A stretch of DNA of 32,303 bases, taken from positions 1 to 32,303 of the forward strand of contig DATLFI010000200.1 in the NCBI GenBank assembly GCA_035524895.1, read 5' to 3'. Positions within the stretch are counted from its first letter, which is position 1. Each line of letters begins with the position of its first letter. A program made the position numbers and the translations under genes. Below are positions 1 through 9,266 of the stretch, piece by piece. The DNA is from DATLFI01 sp035524895 (GTDB lineage Bacteria > Acidobacteriota > Thermoanaerobaculia > Multivoradales > Multivoraceae). Below the pieces are notes generated by a model that saw only the letters and a list, made by a program, of their open reading frames with translations, ran no database searches and was not told the DNA's origin.

Positions 1-1397
1 CAGCGGCGACTGCGGAGCTGCTCTCGCGGCGGCTGGGGCTGGTCGACGACTGGTTCGACGGTTTCCACGCCTTCAACCTGCTGCTCGGCGCGCTGTTCGT
101 CCCGGTGTGGTTCCGATTCCTGCTGCGCCATCTCGGCGAGACCGAGGCACTGCTGGGGGTGCTCCTGCCGTTCACCGCGCCGCGCATCGTGGTCGAGCTG
201 CTCGCGAACACCAAGGACTTTCCGCTGATGGTGTTGTTCGCGCTCAGCGCCGTGCTGTTCTTCGACGCGTGGCAGCGCGGTTCGCTCGCCGGGATGGTCG
301 GTGCCGGAGTGCTCGGCGGCGCCGCACTGGCAACCAAGGCCAATGCGCTCTTCCTGCCGCCGATCCTGCTCCTCGTCGTGCTCGCGGCGCGGCCACCTGA
401 CCCGTTCACGCAGCGGCGCGATCGCCTGCGCCTCGCGCGCGCGCTGGTCGCGGCCGCGGTCGCGGGAGCGGCGGTGTTCCTGGCGTCCTGGCCGTACCTT
501 TGGGCGGCGCCGGTCGAGCGCCTGACGCGGCACTTCGAGTACATCGCCGGACAGGTCGGTCAGGTGCGACCCGAGAGCCTGCTCTCGCCGCTGCTGGCGG
601 TGCTCTACACCACACCGATCCCGTGGCTCGTGCTCGCAGCGCTCGGCCTGGTGCCGGCGGTGCGCGGCGCGCTGCGTCGCGAAGCCCTGCCGCTGCTCGT
701 GCTCGCGTGGGTCGCGGTGACGCTCGGCCGGATGTACCTGCCCGGCGCGGTCAACTTCGACGGCGTGCGGCACTTTCTCGAGCTGTTTCCGGCGCTCGCG
801 ATCCTCGGCGCGATGGGCGGCGCCTATGCGGTGCGCCTGCTGGACCGCGTGCGGTCGCGCTGGCCCGCGATCCGAGCGCCCGAGCGACGCGCCCAGCGGC
901 TGCTCGCCGTGACCGTGTTGCTGGTCGCGATCGTTCCTCAGGCGTGGGCGACGGTGCGCTCGCACCCGCACCAGATCGCCTATTGGAACGCCCTTGTCGG
1001 CGGCACTTCGGGCGCCTTCGCGCGCGGTCTCCCGCAAGCCGGCGACTACTGGGCGCTCGGCTACCGGCAGGGGCTGGCGTGGCTGGCAGAGCACGCCGAG
1101 CCCAACTCCTTTCTCGCCGTGCCGGTGGTCGAGCACGCGGTGCTCGCGGTGGCGCAGACCCGCCTGCGCTCCGACATCGGTCTGCTCCACACCTCGGTGC
1201 CGGTGACGCCCGAGATCCCGCCCGACGTGGTCGATCGCGTCCGCCGACTCGGTCGCGAGCGCGTGGTCTATGTCATGTTCACCATCCGCGAGGACTGGAC
1301 CAACGAGCTGATCGAGGACTGTCGCGCGCGCCTGTCGCCGATCGCCGAGTGGTCGCTCGATGGGGCGCCGTTGGTGCAGATCTATCGCTACAGGTGA
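1..1397 (+). CDS. Membrane glycosyltransferase, ArnT/PMT (GT39)-like, 5'-truncated
   Basis: The reading frame is open from base 3, so the gene starts before the window and the GTG at 105 is internal. The 464 visible residues have many hydrophobic segments in the first two thirds, followed by a soluble C-terminal part. The stretch ANTKDFPLMVLFALS and the late motif HPHQIAYWNALVGG resemble multi-membrane-spanning glycosyltransferases of the dolichyl-phosphate-mannose mannosyltransferase/ArnT type, which transfer sugars from polyprenyl-phosphate donors on the periplasmic side of the inner membrane. The acidic catalytic motif expected in the first periplasmic loop would lie upstream of the window and cannot be checked. 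Acceptor and donor are unknown. The gene ends 3 bp before ligA on the same strand, so the two may be co-transcribed, though no functional link is evident. Confidence 0.7.
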   Translation, partial: AATAELLSRRLGLVDDWFDGFHAFNLLLGALFVPVWFRFLLRHLGETEALLGVLLPFTAPRIVVELLANTKDFPLMVLFALSAVLFFDAWQRGSLAGMVGAGVLGGAALATKANALFLPPILLLVVLAARPPDPFTQRRDRLRLARALVAAAVAGAAVFLASWPYLWAAPVERLTRHFEYIAGQVGQVRPESLLSPLLAVLYTTPIPWLVLAALGLVPAVRGALRREALPLLVLAWVAVTLGRMYLPGAVNFDGVRHFLELFPALAILGAMGGAYAVRLLDRVRSRWPAIRAPERRAQRLLAVTVLLVAIVPQAWATVRSHPHQIAYWNALVGGTSGAFARGLPQAGDYWALGYRQGLAWLAEHAEPNSFLAVPVVEHAVLAVAQTRLRSDIGLLHTSVPVTPEIPPDVVDRVRRLGRERVVYVMFTIREDWTNELIEDCRARLSPIAEWSLDGAPLVQIYRYR

Positions 1398-1400
1398 GTC

Positions 1401-3458
1401 ATGAGCGCCCCCCGCCGCCTGCGCCAGCGCGCCGAGGAGCTGCGGCGCGAGATCCGCCGCCACGAGCACCTCTACTACCAGCTCGGCCAGCCCGAGGTCC
1501 CGGACTTCGAGTTCGACGCGCTGCTCGAGGAGCTTCGCCGGCTCGAGGAGCAGCATTCCGAGCTGCGCGCCGCCGACAGCCCGACCCAGCGCGTCGGCGG
1601 CGAGCCGCTCGAGGGCTTCCGGCAGGTCGCCCACGACCCGCCGATGCTCTCGCTCGACAACACTTACAGCGACGACGAGCTCGCCGAGTGGTTCGGGCGC
1701 CTCGACCGGCTGCGCAGCGGCGCCGCGGCGCGCGCGCCGCTCGACGTCGTAACCGAGCTCAAGGTCGACGGCGTGTCGATCTCGCTGTGGTACGAGGCGG
1801 GCGTGCTGGTACAGGCGGCGACGCGCGGCAACGGGCGCGTGGGCGATGACGTCACCGAGAACGTGCGCACCATCCGCAACGTGCCGCTGCGGCTCTCCGA
1901 CGAGGAGTACGAGGTGCCGTCGAAGCTCCTCGTGCGCGGCGAGGCCTACCTGCCGCGGCCGACCTTCGTGAAGCTCAACGAGGAGCGCAAACGCGCGGGC
2001 GAGCCGCTCTACGTCAACCCCCGCAACACCGTCGCCGGCACCATCCGGCTGCTCGACAGCGCCGAAGTGGCGCGCCGGAGGCTCCTCGCGATCGTGTACG
2101 ACCTGGTCGAGCCGCGCGCCGCCGACACCCACGCCGAGCACCTCGAGCGGCTCGCTGCGTGGGGGCTGCCGGTGGGTCCGGCCTGGCAACGAGCGCGTGG
2201 CATCGACGAGGTGCGCGCCTACCTCGAGAGGTGGCGCGAGAAGCGGCGCACTCTCGACTTCGACACCGACGGTGTGGTGGTCAAGGTCGACTCGCTCGAC
2301 CTGCGGCGCCGCTTCGGCTCCACCTCGAAGGCGCCACGCTGGGCGGTGGCGTACAAGTTCGAGACCGAGCAGGTCGAGACGCGCGTGCTCGCGATCCACG
2401 CGCAAGTCGGCCGCACCGGAGCGCTGACCCCGGTGGCAGAGCTCGAGCCGGTGTTCGTGGCCGGCACCACGGTCAAACGCGCGACGCTCCACAACTACGA
2501 GGACCTCGAGCGCAAGGACGTGCGCGTGGGCGACTTCGTCGTGATCGAGAAGGGCGGCGAGATCATCCCCAAGGTGGTGGCGGTACGCGCCGAGCGGCGC
2601 AGCAAGAAGCACCCACCGCCGCCATTCGTGCCGCCCGAGAAGTGCCCGGTGTGCGGCCACGCGGTGGCCCGCCTAGGAGACGAGGTGGCGCTGCGCTGCG
2701 TCAACGCCGGCTGCCCGGCGGTGGTGCGCGAGTCGATTCGCCACTTCGTGACCCGCAACGCCATGGACATCGAGGGGCTCGGCGAGAAGTTGATCGACCA
2801 GCTCCTCGAGGCTGGCCTGATCCACGACTACGCCTCGCTCTTCGACCTGCCCGCCAAGGACGCTGCGCTCCGCGAGCTACCTGGCTGGGGCGATCTCTCC
2901 GCCCGCAACCTGCTCGAGCAGCTCGAGCGCAGCAAGCAGCGCCCGCTGGGTGCATTGATCTTCGCGCTCGGCATCCGCTTCGTCGGCGAGCGCGTCGCCT
3001 CGTTGCTGGCGCGCCACTTCCAGACCCTCGATGTGCTCGCTGCCGCGACCGAGGAAGAGCTCGTGGCGGTGGAGGAAGTCGGCCCCAAGGTCGCGGCGAG
3101 CCTCCGTCAGTTCTTCGCCGACCGCAGCAACCGCGACCGCGTCGCGCGACTGGCGGCCGCTGGCGTCTCGATGCGCGCCACCGCCGACGAGGCGGCGCCC
3201 GAGGCGGCGCCCGCTCCCGGCGACAACCCGTTCGCCGGCAAGACCGTGGTCCTGACCGGAACCCTCGAGCGCTTCACCCGCGACGAGGCCAAGAAGCATC
3301 TAGAACGCCTCGGCGCGCGCGTCGTGGGATCGGTGTCGAAGAAGACCGACTACGTCGTCGCAGGCGAGGAGGCCGGCAGCAAGCTCGACAAGGCGCGCGA
3401 GCTCGGGGTCGAGGTGCTCGACGAGGTGCGGTTCGTGGAGTTGCTGGGCGAGGTGTGA
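1401..3458 (+). CDS. ligA: NAD+-dependent DNA ligase LigA
   Basis: LigA seals single-strand nicks in duplex DNA using NAD+ as AMP donor, in replication and repair. The 685-residue length is normal for the family (about 670). Visible parts in order: the N-terminal Ia domain with HEHLYYQLGQPEVPD (about 21-35); the adenylation motif ELKVDGVS with nucleophile Lys121; the OB-fold region around 330-410; a four-cysteine zinc site starting KCPVCGH (about 415-440); helix-hairpin-helix repeats (about 450-600); and a C-terminal BRCT domain from GKTVVLTGTLERF (about 615-685). The ATG at 1401 lies 3 bp after the upstream stop and gives the expected N-terminus. The gene converges on the membrane protein gene ending at 3480 with only 21 bp between the stop codons. 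No oddities seen. Confidence 0.97.
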   Translation: MSAPRRLRQRAEELRREIRRHEHLYYQLGQPEVPDFEFDALLEELRRLEEQHSELRAADSPTQRVGGEPLEGFRQVAHDPPMLSLDNTYSDDELAEWFGRLDRLRSGAAARAPLDVVTELKVDGVSISLWYEAGVLVQAATRGNGRVGDDVTENVRTIRNVPLRLSDEEYEVPSKLLVRGEAYLPRPTFVKLNEERKRAGEPLYVNPRNTVAGTIRLLDSAEVARRRLLAIVYDLVEPRAADTHAEHLERLAAWGLPVGPAWQRARGIDEVRAYLERWREKRRTLDFDTDGVVVKVDSLDLRRRFGSTSKAPRWAVAYKFETEQVETRVLAIHAQVGRTGALTPVAELEPVFVAGTTVKRATLHNYEDLERKDVRVGDFVVIEKGGEIIPKVVAVRAERRSKKHPPPPFVPPEKCPVCGHAVARLGDEVALRCVNAGCPAVVRESIRHFVTRNAMDIEGLGEKLIDQLLEAGLIHDYASLFDLPAKDAALRELPGWGDLSARNLLEQLERSKQRPLGALIFALGIRFVGERVASLLARHFQTLDVLAAATEEELVAVEEVGPKVAASLRQFFADRSNRDRVARLAAAGVSMRATADEAAPEAAPAPGDNPFAGKTVVLTGTLERFTRDEAKKHLERLGARVVGSVSKKTDYVVAGEEAGSKLDKARELGVEVLDEVRFVELLGEV

Positions 3459-3479
3459 GGGGGCTCGTGCTCCAGCGGG

Positions 3480-5561
3480 CTAAGGAACGGCCGCGAGCGC
3501 AACAGTCTCGACGCTCCGGAGGCCCAGCGGCGGCAGCCACTGCTCCTTGGTCGCCAGGAGCCGGAGGGGGAAGCCTTCGCAGGCGCCCGGCGCCAGAAGA
3601 TCGGGGTCGGCCGGGTCGACACGGGTGAGGTGAGGCAGACCGAACAGGCACGGGGACGCGCTGTGCTTGGAGCACTGGAGCTCGAGCCGGCCTCCGACCG
3701 AGAGGTCGATGCGCTCCCGCCAGGCGTTCCACGACCCCGCCGTTGCCTCGAGCTTCGCGACGGACTCGAGCGCCGAGGCCGGACCAGCGTGGATCGTGCC
3801 GTTGGCCGCGCCCGCGTCGCCCGCGAAAGCCACGAAGAAGTACGGCCTCGCCGGTTGCCGTTGCGGCTCGATCTCGACAGCGCGTCGCTCGCCCTGCTGG
3901 AGCCGCAGTGCGGGAAGTGCGTGGCCACCGACCCCGACGACCTCCACGATGGCGCCTTGATCGACGAGCGCGGGCAGCAGGTCTTCGATCACCTCGCCGC
4001 GGGGCTGCAGGGCGCTCCGGCGGTAGACCATCATCGGTATGACGGCGGTCTGGAGTCGCTCGAGCCGATACTCGGCGTGGAAGCGGCTCGCGTCTCCGAC
4101 CAGCGGCCGGGTGAGGCTCTCGGCCTGCGTCTTGAGCATCAACAGGTCCGGCGCGAGTGTGTGCCGTGTCTCCTCGAGGCGACCGGAGCGCACAGCATCG
4201 AGCGGAGCCTGGAGGGTGACCAGACCGAGGATGTCGAGGACCGCGGCGCGCTGCAGGTGATAGCCGAGATAGCCGACCTCGAAGGCGGCCAGGCTCGTTC
4301 CCGGCGGATGGCGGTCCGCGAGCTGCGCCACACCACAGTGGACGACGTTGCGCGCATCGGGCATGCGCAGCGCCAGGACCCGCGGAGCGCCCACCCACAG
4401 CCCGGCGAGGAGCAGGATCGAGACCGCGGCCGTGAACGGTCGCAGGAGGGCGCGTCCTCGTCCGGCGTGCGCAAGGCCGGCGCCGAGCGCGAGCGAGCAC
4501 AGCAGCACCAGAGTGAGCAGGCCGGGGAAGGTGTACCAGCCGTAGTACGGAATCTCGAGCCCGACGTCGAGAACGAGGTGGAGCGGGCCCCACAGCGCGA
4601 GCGCCGTGAGGAACGGCGCACGTCGAAAGCGGCGCGAAGCCACGAACCACAGCGCGCCGGCAACGGCGAGCGCTGCCCACCAGGTCCCACGGCCGTCGAG
4701 CAGCGCATCGTAGTCCCGGATGGCCTCGCGAACGAAGCTCCAGCCGCCTTGCCAGAACTCGAAGGGGCTATCGGCCTGGGCGCGCTTGGCGGCGAGCGTG
4801 CGCGGCAGGACGGAGCCCGCGGCCGTCCAGATCGCGAGCAGCCACGCCGAGAGAGTCGCGGCCGGTATCACGGCGACCTTCAGGGCGCCGCGAGCTCCGG
4901 TACGAAAGCCGTGCACCGAAACTGCGGCCGTTGCCAACAGCGGTGCGACGAGGACGAGCTCGGTGCGTAAAGCCAGGGCGAGCGCGAGCAGCGTGCCGGC
5001 CAGGACGTGCCTGCCGCCTTGCCACGCCCAGGCGCTCACGACCACGCAGGCTACACCCATCGCGACCTCGCTTCCCTTCAACTGCCAGAGCAGTGGGTGC
5101 GCGATCCACAGAACGCCCGCGATCGCCCCTGCGATCGGCAATCCCTCGTGCTCGCCGAGAGCGCGCAAGGCGAGGGCCAGCGCGAGAGCGAAGAACGCGG
5201 TCAAGAGGCTGGCGAGCTGCGGGATGGGCAGCGGCGCCATTCGCGTGAGCCCGGCCAGCAGCACGGCGAGCCCGGGCGACGACGTGCCGAGGACCGGCTC
5301 GCCGTTCCACGTGAGGCCTCTGCCCTCCGCCAGGTTACGAGCGAACGTGTACGTGATGTAACCGTCGTCGTAGGTCCAGGGCCACATCGTCCAGCTCATG
5401 AGGACGACGAGTGCGACGTAGAGCGCGATCGTCCAGCGGCGCGCGGGGCTGGCGCTCTGCCTCTCGTCGTCGCCGAGTGGGGGAAGCGACGAGCGCCCCG
5501 TCGCCTCGCTCTCGACCGCCTTGCCCAGCCGCTGGCTGCCACCTGGGGCGTCGGTGTACAC
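3480..5561 (-). CDS. GT-C superfamily membrane glycosyltransferase-like protein
   Basis: A 693-residue predicted inner-membrane protein. After about 43 hydrophilic residues comes a first membrane segment (IALYVALVVLMSW), then YDDGYITYTFARNLAEG and GEPVLGTSSPG in the first periplasmic loop. A paired-Asp motif followed by '(R/F)ARNLAEGxGL' and a '(T)SSP' turn is typical of lipid-sugar-dependent GT-C enzymes (ArnT/AftB-like), where the Asp acts in catalysis. Roughly ten further hydrophobic segments follow, then a soluble C-terminal region of about 270 residues. The sugar and acceptor are unknown. The start at 5561 is GTG without a clear ribosome binding site, so the N-terminus is uncertain. It lies 59 bp downstream of the HTTM-like gene on the same strand and may share its transcript. 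Confidence 0.7.
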   Translation of the reverse strand: MYTDAPGGSQRLGKAVESEATGRSSLPPLGDDERQSASPARRWTIALYVALVVLMSWTMWPWTYDDGYITYTFARNLAEGRGLTWNGEPVLGTSSPGLAVLLAGLTRMAPLPIPQLASLLTAFFALALALALRALGEHEGLPIAGAIAGVLWIAHPLLWQLKGSEVAMGVACVVVSAWAWQGGRHVLAGTLLALALALRTELVLVAPLLATAAVSVHGFRTGARGALKVAVIPAATLSAWLLAIWTAAGSVLPRTLAAKRAQADSPFEFWQGGWSFVREAIRDYDALLDGRGTWWAALAVAGALWFVASRRFRRAPFLTALALWGPLHLVLDVGLEIPYYGWYTFPGLLTLVLLCSLALGAGLAHAGRGRALLRPFTAAVSILLLAGLWVGAPRVLALRMPDARNVVHCGVAQLADRHPPGTSLAAFEVGYLGYHLQRAAVLDILGLVTLQAPLDAVRSGRLEETRHTLAPDLLMLKTQAESLTRPLVGDASRFHAEYRLERLQTAVIPMMVYRRSALQPRGEVIEDLLPALVDQGAIVEVVGVGGHALPALRLQQGERRAVEIEPQRQPARPYFFVAFAGDAGAANGTIHAGPASALESVAKLEATAGSWNAWRERIDLSVGGRLELQCSKHSASPCLFGLPHLTRVDPADPDLLAPGACEGFPLRLLATKEQWLPPLGLRSVETVALAAVP

Positions 5562-5620
5562 GAGGGGAGTGTAGTGCGCCCCTGGGTGGCGCGGCCTTCG
5601 GGCGACTCAGTGGATGCGAC

Positions 5621-7201
5621 TCAGTGCACGCAGGGTTGTGGTCCGAGAGCCTGCAGCTCGGGCCACAGCCGGTTCGGCGGCAAGCGCTCCAGGAGCGGGG
5701 CGACCTCGGCGAGGGTGGTCGCGTCGTCGAAGCGGTACTCCTGCCCGCGGTAGCGCGCCACCAGGGTCAGGGCGTGGCCGTGCCGCAGGTGCGCTTCCGC
5801 CCTCTCTACGAACGCATAAGGCGCGAAGCCAGCGGAGAAGAGGAACAACGAGCGGTCGCTGCGGTCGTCGGGCGGCACCAGGATCCGAGCGACGTCGACA
5901 TGCACGAAGGGGTCGCGGTCGTGCACGCGCACCCACGAGGGTACCGCCATGCTGTTCCAGCGAAGATCGTCGGCTCGCAGGTTGCTCAGCATGGCGAAGC
6001 TGAAGTGGTGCTTCAGGCCGAGGTAGGGAGAGAGGCCGTTGATCGCGAGGACCACCGCCATGCCGACGAGCACGACGCGAAAGGCGCGGCCTGACGGCAG
6101 ATCGAGCCCAGCCGCGACCGAGGCACCCAGTGGCTCGCGCGGCACGGACTTGGCACCTTCGTGCTGTGCGTCGGTTTGGGCCAGCGTCGAAGACGTCGCC
6201 GCTGACGTCGGCTCGGGCGCGGCGCGACCGGTTGATCTCTTCCGGCGGAGCCGAGGTCGACGCCTGGTGTCGAGCCATCGATGCAGGTCGTCGGAGAGGG
6301 CGCCGAGCGCCGCGAGCGACAGGTACATGGCGACTACGAGGTAGAGCGCGAACTGCGGCCAAGGCCGCGTCGCCGGACCGTGGTACGCCGCCGGGACGAG
6401 CAGCAGGATCGCGAGTGTGCCGGCTGCGAGCAGGTAGAGCCTCTTGCCGCGAAGGGCAAAGCACCGGGCACTCCCGGTATCCCGAAGAAATGCCGGCGCC
6501 GCGCTCAGCACCACCGCGGTGAAGACCGTGGGGCCCACCATCGCGAGCCCCGTGGTGAAGCCGACCGTGAAGAGCATGCCGAGCGGCCAGTAGAGCAGCA
6601 GCAACAGCGCCATCGCCGCCTCGCTGAGAACGACGTCGATCGGATCGACGAGCAGCGCTGGGAGCGCGGCAGGTGTGTGCCACCATTGCGGCAGGGTCTG
6701 CGAGAGGATCGTGGAGCAGGAGAGCTGCGGGTCGAAGAAGTCGGTGTTGATCTTGTGGAGCGTGGCGAAGCCGACTGCGCTCAGAAACACCAGCCGATAG
6801 CACCAGATCAAGGCGCGCGTCAGGTCCTCCTCGCGATCGCGGCCTCCCACCACCAGGCAGAGCACGAGCGATCCGAGGGGAAGGGCCACGAAGATCGGGA
6901 GCTCGGCGGCAGGGAAGGAGAGCCGCGAGTCGGTGCCCGCGGCGGTACGCCACAGCAGCGACGACGTCACCAAGCTGGTCGCCAGAAACAGGATGGGTCG
7001 AGGCCCGAAGACGACCAGCAACAGCGCGCACACGCCCAGCGCGAGGTGCAGGGGCGACGCACGGTCGAGATAGCTCGACAGGCGACCAGCGCCGTAGAGC
7101 AGCAGGTGCTCCTGCAGGATCGCCCACGCAAAGAGCAGCCACACGAGGACCACGCGCCCATCACCGACCCGGCGTAGCGAGCCCGCGAGGTCGATCAACA
7201 C
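5621..7201 (-). CDS. HTTM / vitamin K-dependent gamma-carboxylase-like membrane protein
   Basis: A 526-residue multi-spanning membrane protein. The segment FATLHKINTDFFDPQLSC and the later SPYLGLKHHFSFAMLSNLR match what I recall of HTTM-domain proteins, the bacterial relatives of vitamin K-dependent gamma-carboxylase. The catalytic role in bacteria is mostly undefined. A hydrophilic loop of about 65 residues, rich in Arg, Ala and Ser (about residues 310-370), interrupts the membrane segments and is probably a cytoplasmic linker. A soluble tail of about 100 residues follows the last helix. GTG at 7201 and TTG at 7198 are both possible starts; GTG gives the longer protein. It lies upstream of the GT-C protein gene. 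No partner substrate protein is recognised nearby. Confidence 0.6.
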   Translation of the reverse strand: MLIDLAGSLRRVGDGRVVLVWLLFAWAILQEHLLLYGAGRLSSYLDRASPLHLALGVCALLLVVFGPRPILFLATSLVTSSLLWRTAAGTDSRLSFPAAELPIFVALPLGSLVLCLVVGGRDREEDLTRALIWCYRLVFLSAVGFATLHKINTDFFDPQLSCSTILSQTLPQWWHTPAALPALLVDPIDVVLSEAAMALLLLLYWPLGMLFTVGFTTGLAMVGPTVFTAVVLSAAPAFLRDTGSARCFALRGKRLYLLAAGTLAILLLVPAAYHGPATRPWPQFALYLVVAMYLSLAALGALSDDLHRWLDTRRRPRLRRKRSTGRAAPEPTSAATSSTLAQTDAQHEGAKSVPREPLGASVAAGLDLPSGRAFRVVLVGMAVVLAINGLSPYLGLKHHFSFAMLSNLRADDLRWNSMAVPSWVRVHDRDPFVHVDVARILVPPDDRSDRSLFLFSAGFAPYAFVERAEAHLRHGHALTLVARYRGQEYRFDDATTLAEVAPLLERLPPNRLWPELQALGPQPCVH

Positions 7202-7262
7202 TCGCTCTCGTGAGTCCTGGCTCCGCCGCCCCGACCAGGATCGGGCCCGTCGGCCTCGAGTC

Positions 7263-7766
7263 TCACTCGACAGCGACGACGCGAATCACCTGGCACAGCC
7301 CGGGATCGGCGAGCGTGCGATGCTCGCCGTCGCCGATCTGGAGCGCCAAGCGATGCTCGCCAGGCGTCAACGTGACTTCGATCGTCGACGAGCCATCTCC
7401 GAAGTGGATCCACGGATCGGCGGTCGGGATGACCACGCCCGCCGGCAGGCAATCGGTGTCGAGGCCGATGTGGTAGTGGCCGGCGCCGTGGTGGATGGCA
7501 CCGTCGGCCACCGGCTCGATGGTGAAGTTCTCGGCCGCGAACTGGAGCTGCACGGTCAGCGGCACGGTGGCACCGTCTTCCAGGCCCACGAAGTAGACGC
7601 GAGGCGCTCCGGCGTCATGGGTGCCGTGGTCGGTCGCCGCTGCCTCCGGGGAAGCGGCGTCGGGGGTGGGCGCCTCTTCCTTGGGGGCGCAGGACCAGGA
7701 GAACAACAGCGCTCCCGTGAGAAGGAACGCGGGGACGTGGGCGGGGATGGTGCGAAGCCTGCTCAT
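7263..7766 (-). CDS. DUF4399 domain lipoprotein
   Basis: A 167-residue predicted exported lipoprotein. ATG at 7766 is preferred to longer in-frame starts because GAGGAGAGG lies just upstream and a hydrophobic signal segment ending FSWSC (Cys26) follows at once. The lipobox is imperfect, but Cys26 is a plausible lipidation site. After an Ala/Pro/Glu-rich linker, the domain contains GAIHHGAGHYHIGLDTDC and WIHFGDGSSTIEVTL, the His-rich and 'GDG...L.PG.H.L' features of the DUF4399 beta-sandwich family. The function of that family is unknown, and the His cluster could bind a metal (inference). It diverges from the exported 287-residue protein gene across a 378-bp gap, and ends 61 bp before the HTTM-like gene on the same strand. 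Confidence 0.75.
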   Translation of the reverse strand: MSRLRTIPAHVPAFLLTGALLFSWSCAPKEEAPTPDAASPEAAATDHGTHDAGAPRVYFVGLEDGATVPLTVQLQFAAENFTIEPVADGAIHHGAGHYHIGLDTDCLPAGVVIPTADPWIHFGDGSSTIEVTLTPGEHRLALQIGDGEHRTLADPGLCQVIRVVAVE

Positions 7767-8144
7767 GGGACGCCTCTCCTCAGGATGGTCGGTGGGACAG
7801 ATGTTCAGCCTACCAGGGCGCGGTAGGGAAGGCGGATGGCGAGCGCTGGACCGCTTGGCGCCCCGCTGTCCTTGACCGTTCCCTTCCGCCGATGTCACAG
7901 TTCCGGGGTCATCCGGGCTCCTATTGCCCAAGAGTGCGCGTTTCCACGGACACGATTCCGGGGGCTCGCGCGCGGGCGCTCGGTGGCCCGGTCGCCCCGG
8001 CTCGCGCCGAGGTACGGAGCCTCCGGCGCGCTGCTGCAAGAAGGGGCGCGAGCCGGCCGAAACAGGCGAGGCCGGTTCTCAGTCTCACTCTCGCGGACCG
8101 AGCGGGAACGCCTCCCGCCCCAACGAAAATCGAAAGGGCAACGA
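7767..8144. other. Divergent intergenic region
   Basis: This 378-bp gap separates the divergent DUF4399 lipoprotein gene and the exported-protein gene at 8145, and must hold promoters for both. Open frames continue across it without a convincing start or protein-like composition. I could not pick out a clear -35/-10 pair, hairpin or repeat. Confidence 0.4.
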
Positions 8145-9008
8145 GTGCCAGCAGGAAAGAACCCACTCTCCCCGCGTCTCGCCGCTGTGATCGTCCTCGC
8201 GCTGGTCGCCTCGGCGGCGGGCGCCCAGCCGAAGTCGAGCGGCGACATCCCCAGGCTGTCTGACAGGAAGCCAGATTTCAACGGAATCTGGCAGGCTCTG
8301 AACACGGCCCACTACGACCTCGAGCCCCACATGGCGCGTCACGCCATGGCCCTGCGCGAGGGTCCACACGGGCCGTTGCCGGCGCCAGAAGTGCTCGCTC
8401 TTGGTGCGGTCGGCTCTGTTCCGGGCGGCATGGGGGTGGTCGAGGGCGGCAAGATCCCCTACAAGCCCGAGGCGCTCGAGAAGAAGCTCGAGAACCAGAA
8501 GCACTGGCTCGAGCGCGACCCGGAAATCAAATGCTTCCTGCCGGGAATACCGCGGGCGACCTACATGCCTTTCCCGTTCCAGATATTCCAGAACGAGCAC
8601 TCGATGGTCATGGCCTACGAGTACGCCGGCGCGGTGCGCGAGGTCTACATGAAGGACCCTGGGCCAGCACCGGTGGACTCCTGGATGGGGCAGTCAGCGG
8701 GCCGCTGGGATGGCGACACCCTGGTGATCGAGGTGACCGGGCATCTCGACTCGACGTGGTTCGACCGCTCGGGGAACTGGCACAGCGACCAGCTCAAAGT
8801 CACCGAGCACTACCGCTACCTGACTCCGGATCACATCCAGTACGAGGCCACGATCGAGGACCCGGTCGTGTTCACCCAGCCCTGGAAGATCAGCATGCCG
8901 CTCTACCGCCGGGTGGAGCCCAACGCGCGCCTGATGGACTTCAAGTGCGTCGAGTTCGTGGAGGAGCTCATGTACGGCGAGTGGCGACGGAATCCGCTCA
9001 GCCGCTGA
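8145..9008 (+). CDS. Exported protein of unknown function ('GDTLVIEV' family)
   Basis: A 287-residue protein. GTG at 8145 is chosen because it follows AAAGGG at a usable distance and gives a clean signal peptide (VIVLALVASAAGA, then Gln). The frame is open further upstream but does not look coding there. The mature protein starts with LSDRKPDFNGIWQALN and contains DPEIKCFLPGIPRATYMPFP, GPAPVDSWMGQSAGRWDGDT and LVIEVTGHLDSTWFDRSGN. This layout is what I recall from a large family of periplasmic proteins, common in Acidobacteriota and some Proteobacteria, often next to DUF6152 genes. No enzymatic role is established. Two Cys (in IKCF and FKCVEF) might form a disulfide. It precedes the DUF6152 gene with a 258-bp gap. 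Confidence 0.75.
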   Translation: MPAGKNPLSPRLAAVIVLALVASAAGAQPKSSGDIPRLSDRKPDFNGIWQALNTAHYDLEPHMARHAMALREGPHGPLPAPEVLALGAVGSVPGGMGVVEGGKIPYKPEALEKKLENQKHWLERDPEIKCFLPGIPRATYMPFPFQIFQNEHSMVMAYEYAGAVREVYMKDPGPAPVDSWMGQSAGRWDGDTLVIEVTGHLDSTWFDRSGNWHSDQLKVTEHYRYLTPDHIQYEATIEDPVVFTQPWKISMPLYRRVEPNARLMDFKCVEFVEELMYGEWRRNPLSR

Positions 9009-9266
9009 TCGGCTGGCCGGCAGAATCAGATGTACGAGTACGCTCGTCACGAAGGCAGACTACGCGCTCGGGAACATTCTGCTCGGCGCGCGACTTGTAG
9101 AAGAAGAGGTTTTGGCAGCCAAGACGGGCGGAACCACGGGTGGTCCGCAGCCGTGAACGACCCTCACGGCGGCATGCTCGTAAGAGCCCAAGGCCTGGCA
9201 GCCCCATTCGCGATCCATTACACGACGTAAGCGATCCCAGTAACCAGTCACAGAGGTCTAGGTTCC

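Noticed and set aside
3630..4970. Plus-strand frame of 446 codons opposite the GT-C membrane protein gene
   Set aside because: Same kind of GC-driven shadow; no signal, motif or ribosome binding site, while the minus-strand frame has membrane helices and a GT-C motif.
7836..8144. N-terminal extension of the exported 287-residue protein to the first in-frame ATG
   Set aside because: The extra 103 residues are Arg/Ser-rich and would place the signal peptide in the middle; GTG 8145 gives a normal exported protein.
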